This document shows positions 34,128 to 44,765 of a DNA stretch of 64,000 bases, one piece after another. Under the pieces are notes generated by a model that ran no database searches, was not told the DNA's origin, and saw nothing but the letters and a program-made list of their open reading frames with translations. The stretch covers positions 55,372,603-55,436,602 of the forward strand of contig OX328124.1 in assembly GCA_946811695.1 (NCBI GenBank), in the 5' to 3' direction. Source of the stretch: Gonocerus acuteangulatus (Eukaryota; Arthropoda; Insecta; Hemiptera; Coreidae). Positions within the stretch are counted from its first letter, which is position 1. Each line of letters opens with the position of its first letter. Made by a program: the position numbers and the translations under genes.

Positions 34128-34560
34128 AGCTGTTGCCCGGCGTGCCATGCTAAACCTACTTTCTTCATCTAGAAAAGCCCAAATAAATTAGTAATATTAA
34201 AATCTAATAAAAAAAATCTGTAACTGTTCGGGCTCACAGTTTCGAACCCGTGACCTCGAAACTGTTAGTCCTAGACGATTTTAACCTAGACTATGACACT
34301 CCCCGGATCAAGATCTACCCGTATGCCAAGTTTGGTCCAAATCGGTCGAAAGGTGTGGATTTGTATAGCAAACAACACACAGACAGACAGCTGATAGACA
34401 TTTTTGACTTAGCCTAAGACACTTCCCGGACCAAGATCTACCTGTGTGCCAAGTTTGGTCAAATTCGGTCATACGGTGTGGATTTGGATCCGGAACAAAC
34501 AGACGGACAAACGGACAAACAGACAGACACGTAATTTTTATATATATAGAAGATAGAAGA
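34128..34560 (+). repeat. CTAGCTG-type dispersed repeat with tRNA-like insert
   Basis: Begins ACTAGCTGTTGCCCGGCGTG and ends ACAGACAGACACG..TATATATATAGA, a layout widespread in insect interspersed repeats. It holds two tandem degenerate units (GATCAAGATCTACCCGTATG / GACCAAGATCTACCTGTGTG, each with GCCAAGTTTGGTC). The reverse strand at about 34220-34290 has GGGTTCGAAAC, a possible B box. Another element starting in the same way lies at 44766. Confidence 0.55.
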
Positions 34561-35369
34561 TATGTTTTCCTAACGATGGAATCTTTGGATTGCTGATTTG
34601 TTGCTGATTTTATGTTCAATACATTCATTAGTCATCTTGCACAACCCAGTCTACTGAGTGTCAAATATACATTTTTTTTATTATATGTTATTTCTATAAG
34701 AAAATAACACCATTCCTGGGAAGTTCAGGTAAATAATAAAACATAAATTCCGACTCATGCGTCATCTCAGCGCGAATCTTTATCGCTATGTTCCCTGGAA
34801 ACGCGGAATGGACACAGGAATAGATAGTTTTAATAATTTGTTCTTAAACTTCGTAACTATTACTTAATTGTGAAAATATAAATAAACGAAATTAGAATAG
34901 ACACTGGAATAGACAAATTTAACAGTTCGTTTTTAAACATTGTAACTTTTACATAATTGTTAAATTATAAATTATCGGCTTTTGAAAAACGTTATTCTGG
35001 TAAAATTCTAGTTAAAAATTAATGACGTACTTACTTCAACTTAATTTTTTCAAACACGTTTTCGGTAAATCGATGATTCACGTGCTGTGATGATTTTAAT
35101 GGTTATCTTGAGTAGTTTTCAAGCAGATTGGAATATGTTTTTATTTAAGCAGGCAATGAAATAATAGAACTTCTAGCCACCGTCTTCATTTAGTATAGTC
35201 AACTGTAGTAGAATTAAAACCTTTCTAAGCAATTGATACTTAATTCGATTTTTTAAATATATTAAAGCTAGTTGGCGCACTGCATTCCTTTGGGTGGATA
35301 TTAATTTATTAAACTCATCATCAAATAATCGAATAAAACTATATCGACAGTCAAGCATCACATCATAAT

Positions 35370-35415
35370 GCATGTGGTGGGGCGTTCAGCCTTGCAGAGG
35401 TTTATGTATAAATAG
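35370..35415 (+). promoter_or_regulatory. CP4 promoter: upstream block and TATA box
   Basis: GTGGTGGGGCGTTCAGCCTT, then GTATAAATAG (35406-35415) and GGGCGCGCGG. Nearly identical to the CP5 promoter, so transcription may persist although the product is broken. Confidence 0.7.
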
Positions 35416-35447
35416 GGCGCGCGGTCTGATATTGGCACAGAACAATC

Positions 35448-36143
35448 ATGGCTTTCAACAAGGTGAGTTCAGAGACAGTGCTTTCGGTTTGTAGTGACAG
35501 TGAATTTAGCAGATAGTATAGTTAGTATCTATGTTTCAGGTCGTCATCCTCGCCGCTATGGTAGCAGTCGCTAGGGCCGGAGTGATCGGCGCCCCAGCAG
35601 TACTTGCTCCAGGTGCACCCATCGCCGCTAGGGCTTATGCCGCCCCCTACGCCACCTATGCCTCTCCACTCGCCGCCAGGGCATACCGCTGCACCTCTCG
35701 CTGTTGCCCATGCTCCCGTCGCCCGTGTTGCTGCTCCAGTCGCCGTAGCCCACGCCGCCGTCGACGAGTACGACCCACACCCACAGTACAGCTACGCCTA
35801 TGACATCCAGGACGCTCTTACCGGAGACTCCAAGAGCCAGCACGAGTCCCGTGACGGAGATGTTGTCCAGGGAAGCTACTCCCTCATTGAACCCGATGGT
35901 TCCAGGAGGACCGTCGAATACACCGCTGATCCAGTCAACGGATTCCACGCCGTCGTACACAAGGATGCTGGAGTCCACGCCGCCCCTGCTGTAGCTAAAG
36001 TCGCTGCTCCTCTTGCCGTAGCTGCCCCAGTTGCTCGTTATGCTGCACCTCTCGCTGTTGCTCATGCTCCAGTTGCCCGTGTTGCTGCTCCTCTCGCCGT
36101 CGCACATGCCCCAGTCGCTTATGGACACGCCCTTTACCACTAA
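35448..36143 (+). pseudogene. RR-2 cuticular protein, copy CP4, frameshifted
   Basis: Exon 1 is 35448-35462 and exon 2 would be 35540-36143. An extra C at 35686-35687 (GCATACCGCTG against GCATACGCTG in the others) shifts the frame in the Ala-rich arm near codon 54, giving an Arg/Cys-rich tail that stops at 35803, before the R&R domain. The rest of the frame is undamaged to a normal stop at 36143, and splice sites and promoter are intact. Thus the lesion is recent or a base-calling error; the sequence alone cannot decide. It also has GFHAVV where other copies have GFNAVV. Confidence 0.85.
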
Positions 36144-36199
36144 AAATTGTACAAATTTTATATTTATTTATTATAAAAATAAAAATTGAAAAAAAAAAC

Positions 36200-37060
36200 T
36201 TCAGCAATATTAAGACTATTTATACACTGGAACATCTGCATCAAATGTTTAAAAAAAAATCATAAATAAAGTACTAAAGGTAGAAAGATATTTAAGTAGA
36301 AACAAGTACACTTAAGAAAATCTTTAGTGAGGACAAAGAGGCTGATTTGGGTATTATTTGTAACGTTTTATTTTGGTAGAGCCTATGAAGAAGAAATTAG
36401 AATAATATTTCCTTGAAATTGTACTCTCTGGGTGGAAATAACAGTGATTATAATGGACCACCATGGTAGCTAGGAATGTAGCTGCAGGAAACCTCTTCAA
36501 CGGGTTCTGAGATGAAGAATCTCAATTTGTGAGAGGTTGGAGTCGAATAAGTATCTTCCGCGTGATAATAAGGCGTAAGCCACAGGACCAGGGGGAGACC
36601 CATAAAATATTTCTTGGAGATTTTAACACAAATAACGTTTTCTAAGTTTTCACAATGTCCAAGACCTTTAAGGGCGCCGGCTATAAGCCGTAATAGAGGA
36701 GATTACCAGAAGCATACTTGCCCTTAATGATGGCTTCTTGGCCCGTTCCTGTGAATCTTAAGAAACATTAAATGCCACAGATCGAACTGTTAAGAGCATC
36801 TCTGTTATATGACTCCATGGTAGAATATGCCGAAGAATCTGAATCGATCATATCATTTCCCAATTTTGATATCTGGCCTTGTATAGCAAATAGAAGTTTT
36901 ATAAACTCAATCATAATTTATTTTCATAAACTTAAATTCATTTGACGGGACCTGATCATTTTTTATTAACTTGAAGTGCTCCACAACAATGGTGATCTGC
37001 CTTAAAATAATTTTTTAAGTAATTAAAAATAAGTTTATAAATTAATTATAAGTCCAGGAT
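36200..37060. other. Spacer between the CP4/CP5 arms
   Basis: No gene seen. About 36500-36600 has faint similarity to the tRNA-headed SINE (AGGCGTAAGCCACAGGACC, GGGAGACCC). Confidence 0.4.
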
Positions 37061-37069
37061 CCGTAGTAG

Positions 37070-38400
37070 AAATGTTGCAAGCCTCACATAGCGGCTTGTC
37101 TTGTTTTGTGAAAATATATAAATGTGTGAGACGTGTGTGTCCGATCCAAACTCGTGGAAGCATTACCACGTCGCTTCTTGTTTCTTGGTCTCCTGCCGAA
37201 TATGATTGAATACTAAGTCAAGGGATGGTTTGGATTCAGCTAGGAGAAACGTCAGATCTTCAGTCAGAAATCTATATTGGACGCTTTGGTTGCACTTTGG
37301 CAGTCTTCTTCAGCACTAAAAAATACCTATATGAGGAAGGAAGACCAAGAAGACATTTAAGTGACCACTGTTGAATGTTGAGTTGAAACGTCTATAATAG
37401 ATTTGAGTCTAAAGATCTGACGTTTTATTCTCCTAGCCGAATCCCAGCCATCCCTTGACTTCGTATCACCGCAACAGTTAACTATATCCATCTCATTATA
37501 ATTTTATAGTGTTCCTTATTTCTTTTAGGCTGCCACGATGCTAGCGATCTATTCAGTATTGTTTGTCTTATCTTTGTTTGTAAATCATACGCTGCAAGTT
37601 TTGCATGTTCATTCACTTTTGAAGTCTGTCTGATGATTTTGTGACAAGGAACCCACACCATTGTTGCAATTGAATGTAAGTCTTATAGTATCGATACTTC
37701 TTGTAAAATTTTGATGAGGACTGGGTTGGTGTAGTAGATGTTCTTTAAGGAGAGTAAACAACTCGACGAATCTATACACAGGATTATCTATGGTAATGTC
37801 GTCTGTACGTTGGATAGGTCCAAACGTATATTGTAAAGCTCTGCTTTATATACTTGTATCTACTAGGAAGCTGATTTGATATATCGCCCCTACCATGTCA
37901 AACTATTGAAACTATATGAAAAATCTCGTTTTTCAGATTCAAGACTTTGCTCTTGGATTGTGGACGATACGGCTTGTCGCAACTCTAACGCCTTTAATGT
38001 ATTAAATAAAGTATCGAATAATGCCATTTTTCAATATTTTACTTTGTCAATGAACAGAATATGTTCGATCCCTAGTTTGCTCCGATTTGCATAATCGATA
38101 GTCTGACATGGTAGGGACGATATGCTCTGTCCTAAAATAGCAGCTGCGCCCACTTCACTTTCTGTTTTGGATCCATCTGTGTATATTATTGCAGAATTTC
38201 TATTGTTCCATGTAGACCTGTAATAATTTGTCGTTGAGATGCCAGGTTTTTAAATTTTGTCATTGTCAAGTGTATTCTGAAGTTGTTTACTCTACCAGGT
38301 GGGATTGGGAGGTGTCTGTAAGGGTGTGTAGGTTTATTGTCCTGGTTAAGGCACGGTAACATTTGTCGGTAGCATGGTACATTTGTAACCTTCCCATTTA
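37070..38400 (-). pseudogene. I-clade retroelement remnant with RNase H motif
   Basis: On the minus strand about 38120-38200 translates as IIYTDGSKTESEVGAAAIL, the start of an RNase H domain. The segment at 37540-37760 parallels the RNase H remnant at 10670-11270 (GGAGAGTAAACAACT in both). The 37070-37200 part matches the RIGHT-type C-terminal region by position only. It is split by a MITE (37210-37466) and full of stops. Confidence 0.7.
37210..37466. mobile_element. MITE with about 45-bp inverted repeats
   Basis: The left end ATAC-T-AAGTCAAGGGATGG and the right end in reverse ATAC-G-AAGTCAAGGGATGG match, and matching continues through GGATTCRGCTAGGAGAA and ACGTCAGATCTT. 257 bp, non-coding, inserted in the I-like remnant. 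A partial copy is at 23010-23250. Confidence 0.75.
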
Positions 38401-38406
38401 GTATTT

Positions 38407-38583
38407 TTTTTCTTTTTTATGGCGAATCGACTTCCGGGCCATTAGCGCAGACAACCCTGGTACAGCGAGGAATTTTCTCAACGAGCCATGAGATGGAAAA
38501 ATTCCTCCCGCAGCTCAACCCCAACATCTGCCACATGAAAATCTAAGGTGCTAGCCACTAGACCTTGGGGAGACCCTCCAATG
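38407..38583 (-). mobile_element. tRNA-derived SINE (reverse)
   Basis: Same family as 22455-22685: GGCGAATCGAC..GCCATTAGCGC at the tail end, GAGGAATTTTCTCAACGAGCC in the body, and GCTAGCCACTAGACC in the head. TAGTATTT flanks it on both sides (38399-38406, 38584-38591), a probable target duplication. Confidence 0.75.
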
Positions 38584-38591
38584 TAGTATTT

Positions 38592-38930
38592 CAAAGAATT
38601 CTCAATAAATTCAAGGAAATTTTACATTTACTGAGAATACTTTTGATATGGGTTCTCCATGATGATGATTTTTTTGTCGTCTAATGCAATTTCGAGGAAA
38701 TTTAATGTGTCGCTGTGTCTAATTTTTGAGTTACTAAGTTTGAAATTTGTTATTGGGAGGTTCCGTTCTTAGAGAATATAGTAAAATCTGATTCCGAAGA
38801 TTTCCTTAAAAGACCATTTATGGTTTTAGTACTGTATTTTTGATTGTTTTAAATATTTGTTGAAGATGTTCCAGTTTATAAATAGTGGTATTATTATATT
38901 TTTCAGGTGGAGAGTCAAATCATTTAAAGC
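38592..38930. other. Spacer, probable retroelement remnant
   Basis: Weakly coding-looking on the minus strand, continuing the 37.1-38.4 kb remnant; no motif is firm. Confidence 0.35.
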
Positions 38931-38989
38931 TGAAGTTTTTTTTTCAATTTTTATTTTGATAATAAATAAATATAAAATTTGTACGATTT

Positions 38990-39684
38990 TTAGTGGTAAA
39001 GGGCGTGTCCATAAGCGACTGGGGCGTGTGCGACGGCGAGAGGAGCAGCAACACGGGCAACTGGAGCATGAGCAACAGCGAGAGGTGCAGCATAACGAGC
39101 AACTGGGGCAGCTACGGCAAGAGGTGCAGCGACTTTAGCAACAGCAGGGGCAGCGTGGACGCCAGCATCCTTGTGTACGACGGCGTTGAATCCGTTGACT
39201 GGATCAGCGGTGTATTCGACGGTCCTCCTGGAACCATCGGGTTCGATGAGGGAGTAGCTTCCCTGGACAACATCTCCGTCACGGGACTCGTGCTGGCTCT
39301 TGGAGTCTCCGGTAAGAGCGTCCTGGATGTCATAGGCGTAGCTGTACTGTGGGTGTGGGTCGTACTCGTCGACGGCGGCGTGGGCTACGGCGACTGGAGC
39401 AGCAACACGGGCGACGGGAGCATGGGCAACAGCGAGAGGTGCAGCGTATGCCCTGGCGGCGAGTGGAGCGGCGTAGGTGGCGTAGGGGGCGGCATAAGCC
39501 CTAGCGGCGATGGGTGCACCTGGAGCAAGTACTGCTGGGGCGCCGATCACTCCGGCCCTAGCGACTGCTACCATAGCGGCGAGGATGAAGACCTGAAACA
39601 TAGATACTAACTATACTATCTGCTTAATTCACTGTCACTACAAACCGAAAGCACTGTCTCTAAACTCACCTTGTTGAAAGCCAT
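38990..39684 (-). CDS. RR-2 cuticular protein, copy CP5
   Basis: Exon 1 is 39670-39684 and exon 2 is 38990-39592 on the minus strand; the intron is 77 bases. The 205-residue product has the [12 protein letters not shown] variant of the R&R domain also seen in CP1 and CP4. The signal peptide reads MAFNK-VFILAAM, with F in place of V at position 7, a change that keeps it hydrophobic. The gene is intact, unlike its inverted partner CP4, and supplies the reference frame for it. Confidence 0.95.
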
Positions 39685-39716
39685 GACTGTACTGTGCCAA
39701 TATCAGACCGCGCGCC

Positions 39717-39760
39717 CTATTTATACATAAACCTCTGCAAGGTCTAACGCCCCACCACAT
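39717..39760 (-). promoter_or_regulatory. CP5 promoter: TATA box and upstream block
   Basis: Minus strand GTATAAATAG (39717-39726) with ACCTTGCAGAGGTTTAT and GTGGTGGGGCG upstream, as in CP4. Confidence 0.72.
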
Positions 39761-40205
39761 GCATTATGATGTGATGCTTAACTGTCGATATAGTTTTATT
39801 CGATTATTTGATGCTGAGTTTAGTAAATTAACATACACCCAATGAAATTCAGTTCGCCAAATAATATATAAAAAATGTTTTAATTCTACTACAGTTGACT
39901 ATACTAAATGAAGACGGTGGCTAGCAGGTTTATGATTTGATTGCCTGCTTAAATAAAAATCTATATATTTTAAGTTGCTTGAAAACTATTCAAGATAACC
40001 ATTAAAATCATCACATCAAACGGTGAATTGAAAACATGTTTGTAAAGATTAAGTCGAAGTAACTACGTCATCACTAAAACTAGAATTTTGCATGAATAAA
40101 TTTATAGTTCAACAATTTTGTAAGAGTTACGAACTATTAAAACTATTTATTCTAGTGTCTATTCCGCGTTACCAGGGAACATAGCGAAAAAGAAACGCAT
40201 TTTCA

Positions 40206-40540
40206 GCGAGTTGGGATCTATATTTTAGTAACATGAGTTTAACAGAAATGGTGTTCTGCTGTGATAAAAATAACATAAAATAATAAAATTATAAATAAAA
40301 TTAAATTTATTATCTGGGATCTGAAACTAAAATAAGCTTGAAAAAGGACGTAAAAAAACGTTATATAATCTCCAATAATAACTATAACGATTTTCCCAGG
40401 AGTCAAACAGTGTGCATTATCTTGAGAGCAGAAATTGTTACATTGAATTCAGCCTATTCTCTTATTAGATGATTCGCAGCCAAGTATACGTAACCAGACT
40501 TAAGGAAAGGGAATAAATGTGAATTGGTGAGCAGTGTATC
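40206..40540. other. Spacer
   Basis: Nothing recognised. Confidence 0.35.
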
Positions 40541-42142
40541 TTCGTAGGCTTGTTAGAGTTATCTGATCGTATCTAATAAAATGGGAACTTAAGGTATAAA
40601 ATATTGAAGGAAATAATCCATATTTCCTTAATAATTGCATATGATATAGAAAATTCCGAGTTAAGTGGGAACATAATTAATCAGAAATGCTTTAAGAACA
40701 GAATGGGATTCCAAAAGGAGGCATTTTAAGTTCAACTCTTGGATGCTTCAATTCTATCACAAGATAAATTCCAGAGAATATATGGTATTGCCTGTATGCT
40801 TGTAATTTCCTGATACATAGCTCATCATAATCACTTCATGAAACACATGGCAATATTCAACAAGCTAGAAATTTGGAGTTCTGGTTTCACGTTCTTTTAG
40901 GAGAAACCCAAGTCTATATTATTTACAAAGAAAAAAGGTCAAACAACCCCAACAATTACACTTTACGGAAACTATCTCACAAATTGCAGAAAACTTGTTT
41001 AACACTTTTAGGACTTACATTTGACAAAAAAAAAAAAGACATGGTTACCCTATATTAAAGAACTTGTTACTAGGTGTAGGAAAGCTATGAACCTCTTAAA
41101 AGTCCTTTCAAACACAAAATGGGATGTTAACAGGTCTCTCAGGCTTACATTCTATAGTGCTTATACCAGATGTTTACTGGACTATGAGTGCATGTTTAGC
41201 ATATTCTTCTGCCGTCCAAACAGCATTTAATAACATAATACGGGGACAATAATCGCAACAGGAGCATTCAGATCAAGCTCAGCTGTAAGTATTTATGTCG
41301 AGTCTGGCAAACTTCTATTCGAGCTCAGACGTGGAATCTTGGCATTAAATGTTTTATACAAAAAAATCTCATTTTTTAAATACTGCTTGCGTAATTTGCT
41401 TTCTGCATAGCCAATACCAGGACATTTTATAACAGGAACACAATCAAATACGGCAACAATACAATACGGCAATACTAAAAAAGACAACCCCAAAAAAGTC
41501 TACAAACTCCGATATACACAAATAAAAACTTGATGTTTCCACCTTGGGAGCTTAAAAATGTCAGCATAAATTGATCATTATCAAAAATAAAAAGAACTTG
41601 AGCATCTAAACCGTCAAAATCAAAATGTGACATTTGTCAGGATTCCCAGTCATTGGGGCATACCAGGCAATGAAGCAGTTGATGAGATGGCTAAAAAGGC
41701 AATTATAGAAGGAACTGAATACTATAGGGTTCCTCAAGGTGACGTTCTGAGCTATGTTAAGCATAAAATTACAGAAAAATGGCAACAAACCTGGGACACT
41801 GTAACTGAGAATAAATTGAGAATGATAAAAAAACCAGTAACACCTTGGCAAACATCAATTCGACCAACTAAGAAAGAAGAACGCATCCTGACTCGCCTAA
41901 GGATTGGCCATACAAGAATTACCCATTCATATCTGATGACCCGAGGCGCCCCTCCACTTTGTGAAAAATGTAATCAAATAACCACAGTTCAACACCAGTT
42001 AATAAATTGCAAAAACTATGATAAACAAAGGAGAGAAGCTCAGCTATCAGATAGAATTGACAAAATTTTAGCGGATCGTCCCAACCAGATTGATATGCTG
42101 TTCCAATTCTTAACGTCAACTGAATTAATAAATAATATCTAA
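40541..42142 (+). pseudogene. I-clade retroelement remnant (RT end and RNase H)
   Basis: Pieces in order on the plus strand: GIPKGGILSSTL near 40707-40742 (RT motif); then LLGLTFDKK..WLPYIKELVTRC and LDYECM (40999-41200), the thumb-side region of RT; then RIPSHWGIPGNEAVDEMAKK (41630-41700), the end of RNase H; and LTRLRIGHTRITHSYL with CEKC..QHQLINC to a stop at 42142. The catalytic YADD segment and the start of RNase H are missing. Stops and frameshifts lie between the pieces, but the last 170 codons are open. Confidence 0.85.
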
Positions 42143-42162
42143 AAATATATAAATAAATAAGA

Positions 42163-42228
42163 TATGTGTGTGTGTCTGTGTGTGTGCGCGCGCGTGTGTG
42201 TGTGGATGTGTGTGTGTGTGTATGTGCG
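42163..42228. repeat. (TG)n microsatellite
   Basis: TG repeat with GCGCGCG interruption in the 3' part of the preceding remnant. Confidence 0.85.
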
Positions 42229-42559
42229 TATAAATATATTAAACTCTAAGTAATGAAAGCCTTAGTAAATATCATAAAAAAAAAATATTTAAATCAAATC
42301 ACCAAATATCATTAAAAAAAATAATAATAACAAAAAATAATTAAATAAAATAAATAAAAACTTTTAAAATAAAATTATTAACTCCTATCCCCTCACATCT
42401 TCTTGTTAACTTCGCTTGACACCGATAAAATTATTTTATATAAATATCCACCTATAATCCTGTGTTTCATAGTGGTTGACAACACATTAAACAGAAAAAA
42501 AAAATGAAAGAGACTGATCCGCTAAGCTATTCCATCAATAAAAAGACAAAATGTAGAAA

Positions 42560-43040
42560 ATTTAAAGATATTTACCGACGGGTCCAAAACAAAATTTGGT
42601 ATAGGATCTGCTGCAACAATAGGTGCTCAAATACTTAAACCAAGGCTCCCAAACAAATATCACAAATAGCACGACTATCGACATTCAATCAAAATTAGCT
42701 GCTAGAAAACAGAATCTTGAAATAGAAGTGACTATACAAGACGTGAAAAAAAAATTATTTTGGCCATATACAACAAACGTAGCAAGAAACTGGACGATCG
42801 TACAAAATAACAAACTGAGAGAAACTAATAATACTAGCTACGAATGGAGTTCTAGTATCCGTAGGATTAGAAGAGAAGAGTTTATACTATGCAGATTACG
42901 GACAGGACGCACTTTACTAACTCACTCATATTTAATGACAAAGAAAGAACACTGTTTAGGCCTAAGTTTCATTAGTTCCACCTCTGGAAAGAAAACGGCC
43001 CTTGAAATTTCGATGATATTGGTTTCATTCTATTCGTGAG
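42560..43040 (+). pseudogene. Second I-clade RNase H fragment
   Basis: FTDGSKTKFGIGSAAT at about 42573-42620 marks the start of an RNase H domain. Then, after a frameshift and a large deletion, RREEFILCRLRTGRTLLTHS..MTKKE (about 42868-42950) resembles the pre-Cys/His region of the neighbouring copy. Two related elements had therefore inserted side by side. Confidence 0.7.
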
Positions 43041-43450
43041 TTTTTGTTATAAGCTTTTCAAATCCCAAGAGAAATTCATAATAAATGAAATAACGCTAAG
43101 GTGAAGCAGGTACAATTAGTCGAAGATTCTGTTTTCTTTTTTCCAGCACTTTATGAGTACTTGCTTTCATTGACTATTATTAACATTAAGTTTTTAACAA
43201 TTTAATAATTATTCATTTAGTATTTTCTAATGCTTGCCATGCTCTGTGGCTTTGGTTTTATTCATTAATTGGATTGGATTTTTTTCATCATAAGCCAGGC
43301 TCGATGCCAGCCAGGACTGCAAAATTGAGGTCAGGTGCGAATGTGAAGTAATTTAGGGAGGGGTTAGCGAAATCCCCCAGACTTGGAGGACGATAGTCGG
43401 CCAATGGTGGGAATTTCATTTTGACACCAAGTCCATTCTTTTTCTTTATT
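43041..43450. other. Spacer with shared repeat block
   Basis: 43318-43440 shares TTGAGGTCAGGTGCGA, TGAAGTAA, AGCGAAAT and CAGACTTGG with 27655-27780. No gene. Confidence 0.5.
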
Positions 43451-43455
43451 TTATT

Positions 43456-43504
43456 TTTTTCTGGGGGTGGAGGGGGGTCCTCCAACCGCTAGGGTCATTA
43501 GCAC
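43456..43504 (-). mobile_element. SINE 3' tail fragment
   Basis: In reverse GGTGCTAATGACCCTAGCGG is the shared SINE tail motif, followed by GGACCCCCC and then an A-rich tail (T-rich on the plus strand at 43436-43460). The head is missing, as in 5'-truncated copies. Confidence 0.55.
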
Positions 43505-43521
43505 CATTAAAAATTGTTCCC

Positions 43522-43658
43522 TTTTCAGTGCGTTTTTCTCCCTTAATTCATTGACAGGAAACCCGCTTTTAATGCCGACCCGATGGCGCAATCCGGAATG
43601 GCTGATTAGCAAAATTTCACATTTCAACACCTTTGAAACACAAAAATAACGGGGATTC

Positions 43659-43751
<93 letters not shown>

Positions 43752-44632
43752 TGTTCATTGAGTAGCTGCCCCAAAAATTTTGATGAAAGCTGGTGCAAAA
43801 ATCCTTCGTCTGATTCGAAAGGTAAAGCTCGTAAAGCAGCAGAGTTTGACGGCCGGAAATTCCTCCCGGTTTTTTGGGGCGAAATTCGCGAGAATTATAT
43901 CTTAGAATTTTTTTTCCTTAATATCCCCACAGGTACGATATGTATTGGTTTCCTAACGTATAAAAACGAATGAAACCATTTGCAACCGTTTTTGGAAAAT
44001 GAGTTAAAAACTACAAACTAACGTTGGGGTTCGGGTACTTTGAAACGATGTGTTCAGTTAAATCATTTTCTACCATTTCCCTAAACTGGCATATTTAAAT
44101 GTTGGTTACGTTTAGAGTTAAGGAAATATTGGGAGAAAAAATGGATTAATAGAAATGAGCAGCTTTAGAATGTTTGTATATTTTCTTAAATATCTCGAAA
44201 ACTGTTAAGAAACCGTGGTAAGTTTACGGTAGCCATTCGAAAGCTTACTACTTTTCCTACCAAAAGTCATTTTTGATGGGACCATCTCATTCGGAAAAAT
44301 CTGTGACGTTTTGCCTCTGTTTACCACAGTTTTTAATCGGTTGTTTTCTTTTTATTGCATTTATCAATAATATGACTATTAAGTAAAACAAGGTAAGAAG
44401 ACGAAGAAAGTATTTGCAATATTGCTTTCGTAGAGTGAAAGTTAAGAAGGAAGAAGGAGTAATATTCGCTAAGGATACTGTCAGTCTAATGTGCTAATTC
44501 CTAAAATATTTCTTTTCTTTGAGATTTCATATAACATTTTTTACTCTTTTCATGAATGATCAAAACAAACTAATAACTGTTTCTATTTCGAGATAAGATC
44601 GGAAACTAGCTAAGATGGCGCAGGTCCTTTGA
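43522..44632 (-). repeat. M-family element, copy M10, most complete (reverse)
   Basis: Reads in reverse from GGACCTGCGCCATCTTAGC (about 44609-44627), through the 5' part shared with M1/M3/M5, the body shared with M2/M7/M8, a (TA)n array (43661-43748), and GCGGGTTTCC to an end near CACTGAAAA (43522-43530). It is the copy that links the 5' part and the 3' part in one continuous unit of about 1.1 kb. Sequence is more diverged and the hairpin is imperfect. Confidence 0.75.
43661..43748. repeat. (TA)n microsatellite inside M10
   Basis: About 44 uninterrupted AT units, the longest array in the window. Confidence 0.95.
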
Positions 44633-44765
44633 TAACATACGATGAAACAAAAGACCTGAATCTAATTCTAAACCTAATGATTTTACGTAATGATTTTGTT
44701 ACCTATTTCCTTTTTACATACACCGGATGTAACTTGAAACCATGATCTAAACTGACAATTATAAT

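Larger units (their letters stand above)
34765..36195. repeat. Inverted duplication, left arm (contains CP4)
   Basis: Matches 38935-40205 in reverse, from CGCTATGTTCCCTGG (about 34788) through GTCAACTGTAGTAGAATTAA (about 35197-35218), the promoter, CP4, and the 3' flank to about 36195. It is about 130 bases longer than the other arm because of a local duplication at 34800-34985 (ACACAGGAATAGA / ACACTGGAATAGA). Confidence 0.82.
38935..40205. repeat. Inverted duplication, right arm (contains CP5)
   Basis: Reverse counterpart of 34765-36195. Similarity ends near TTTTTCGCTATG on the outer side and near the A/T tract after the CP5 stop on the inner side. The arms are separated by about 2.7 kb, so the two genes point towards each other. 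Confidence 0.82.
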
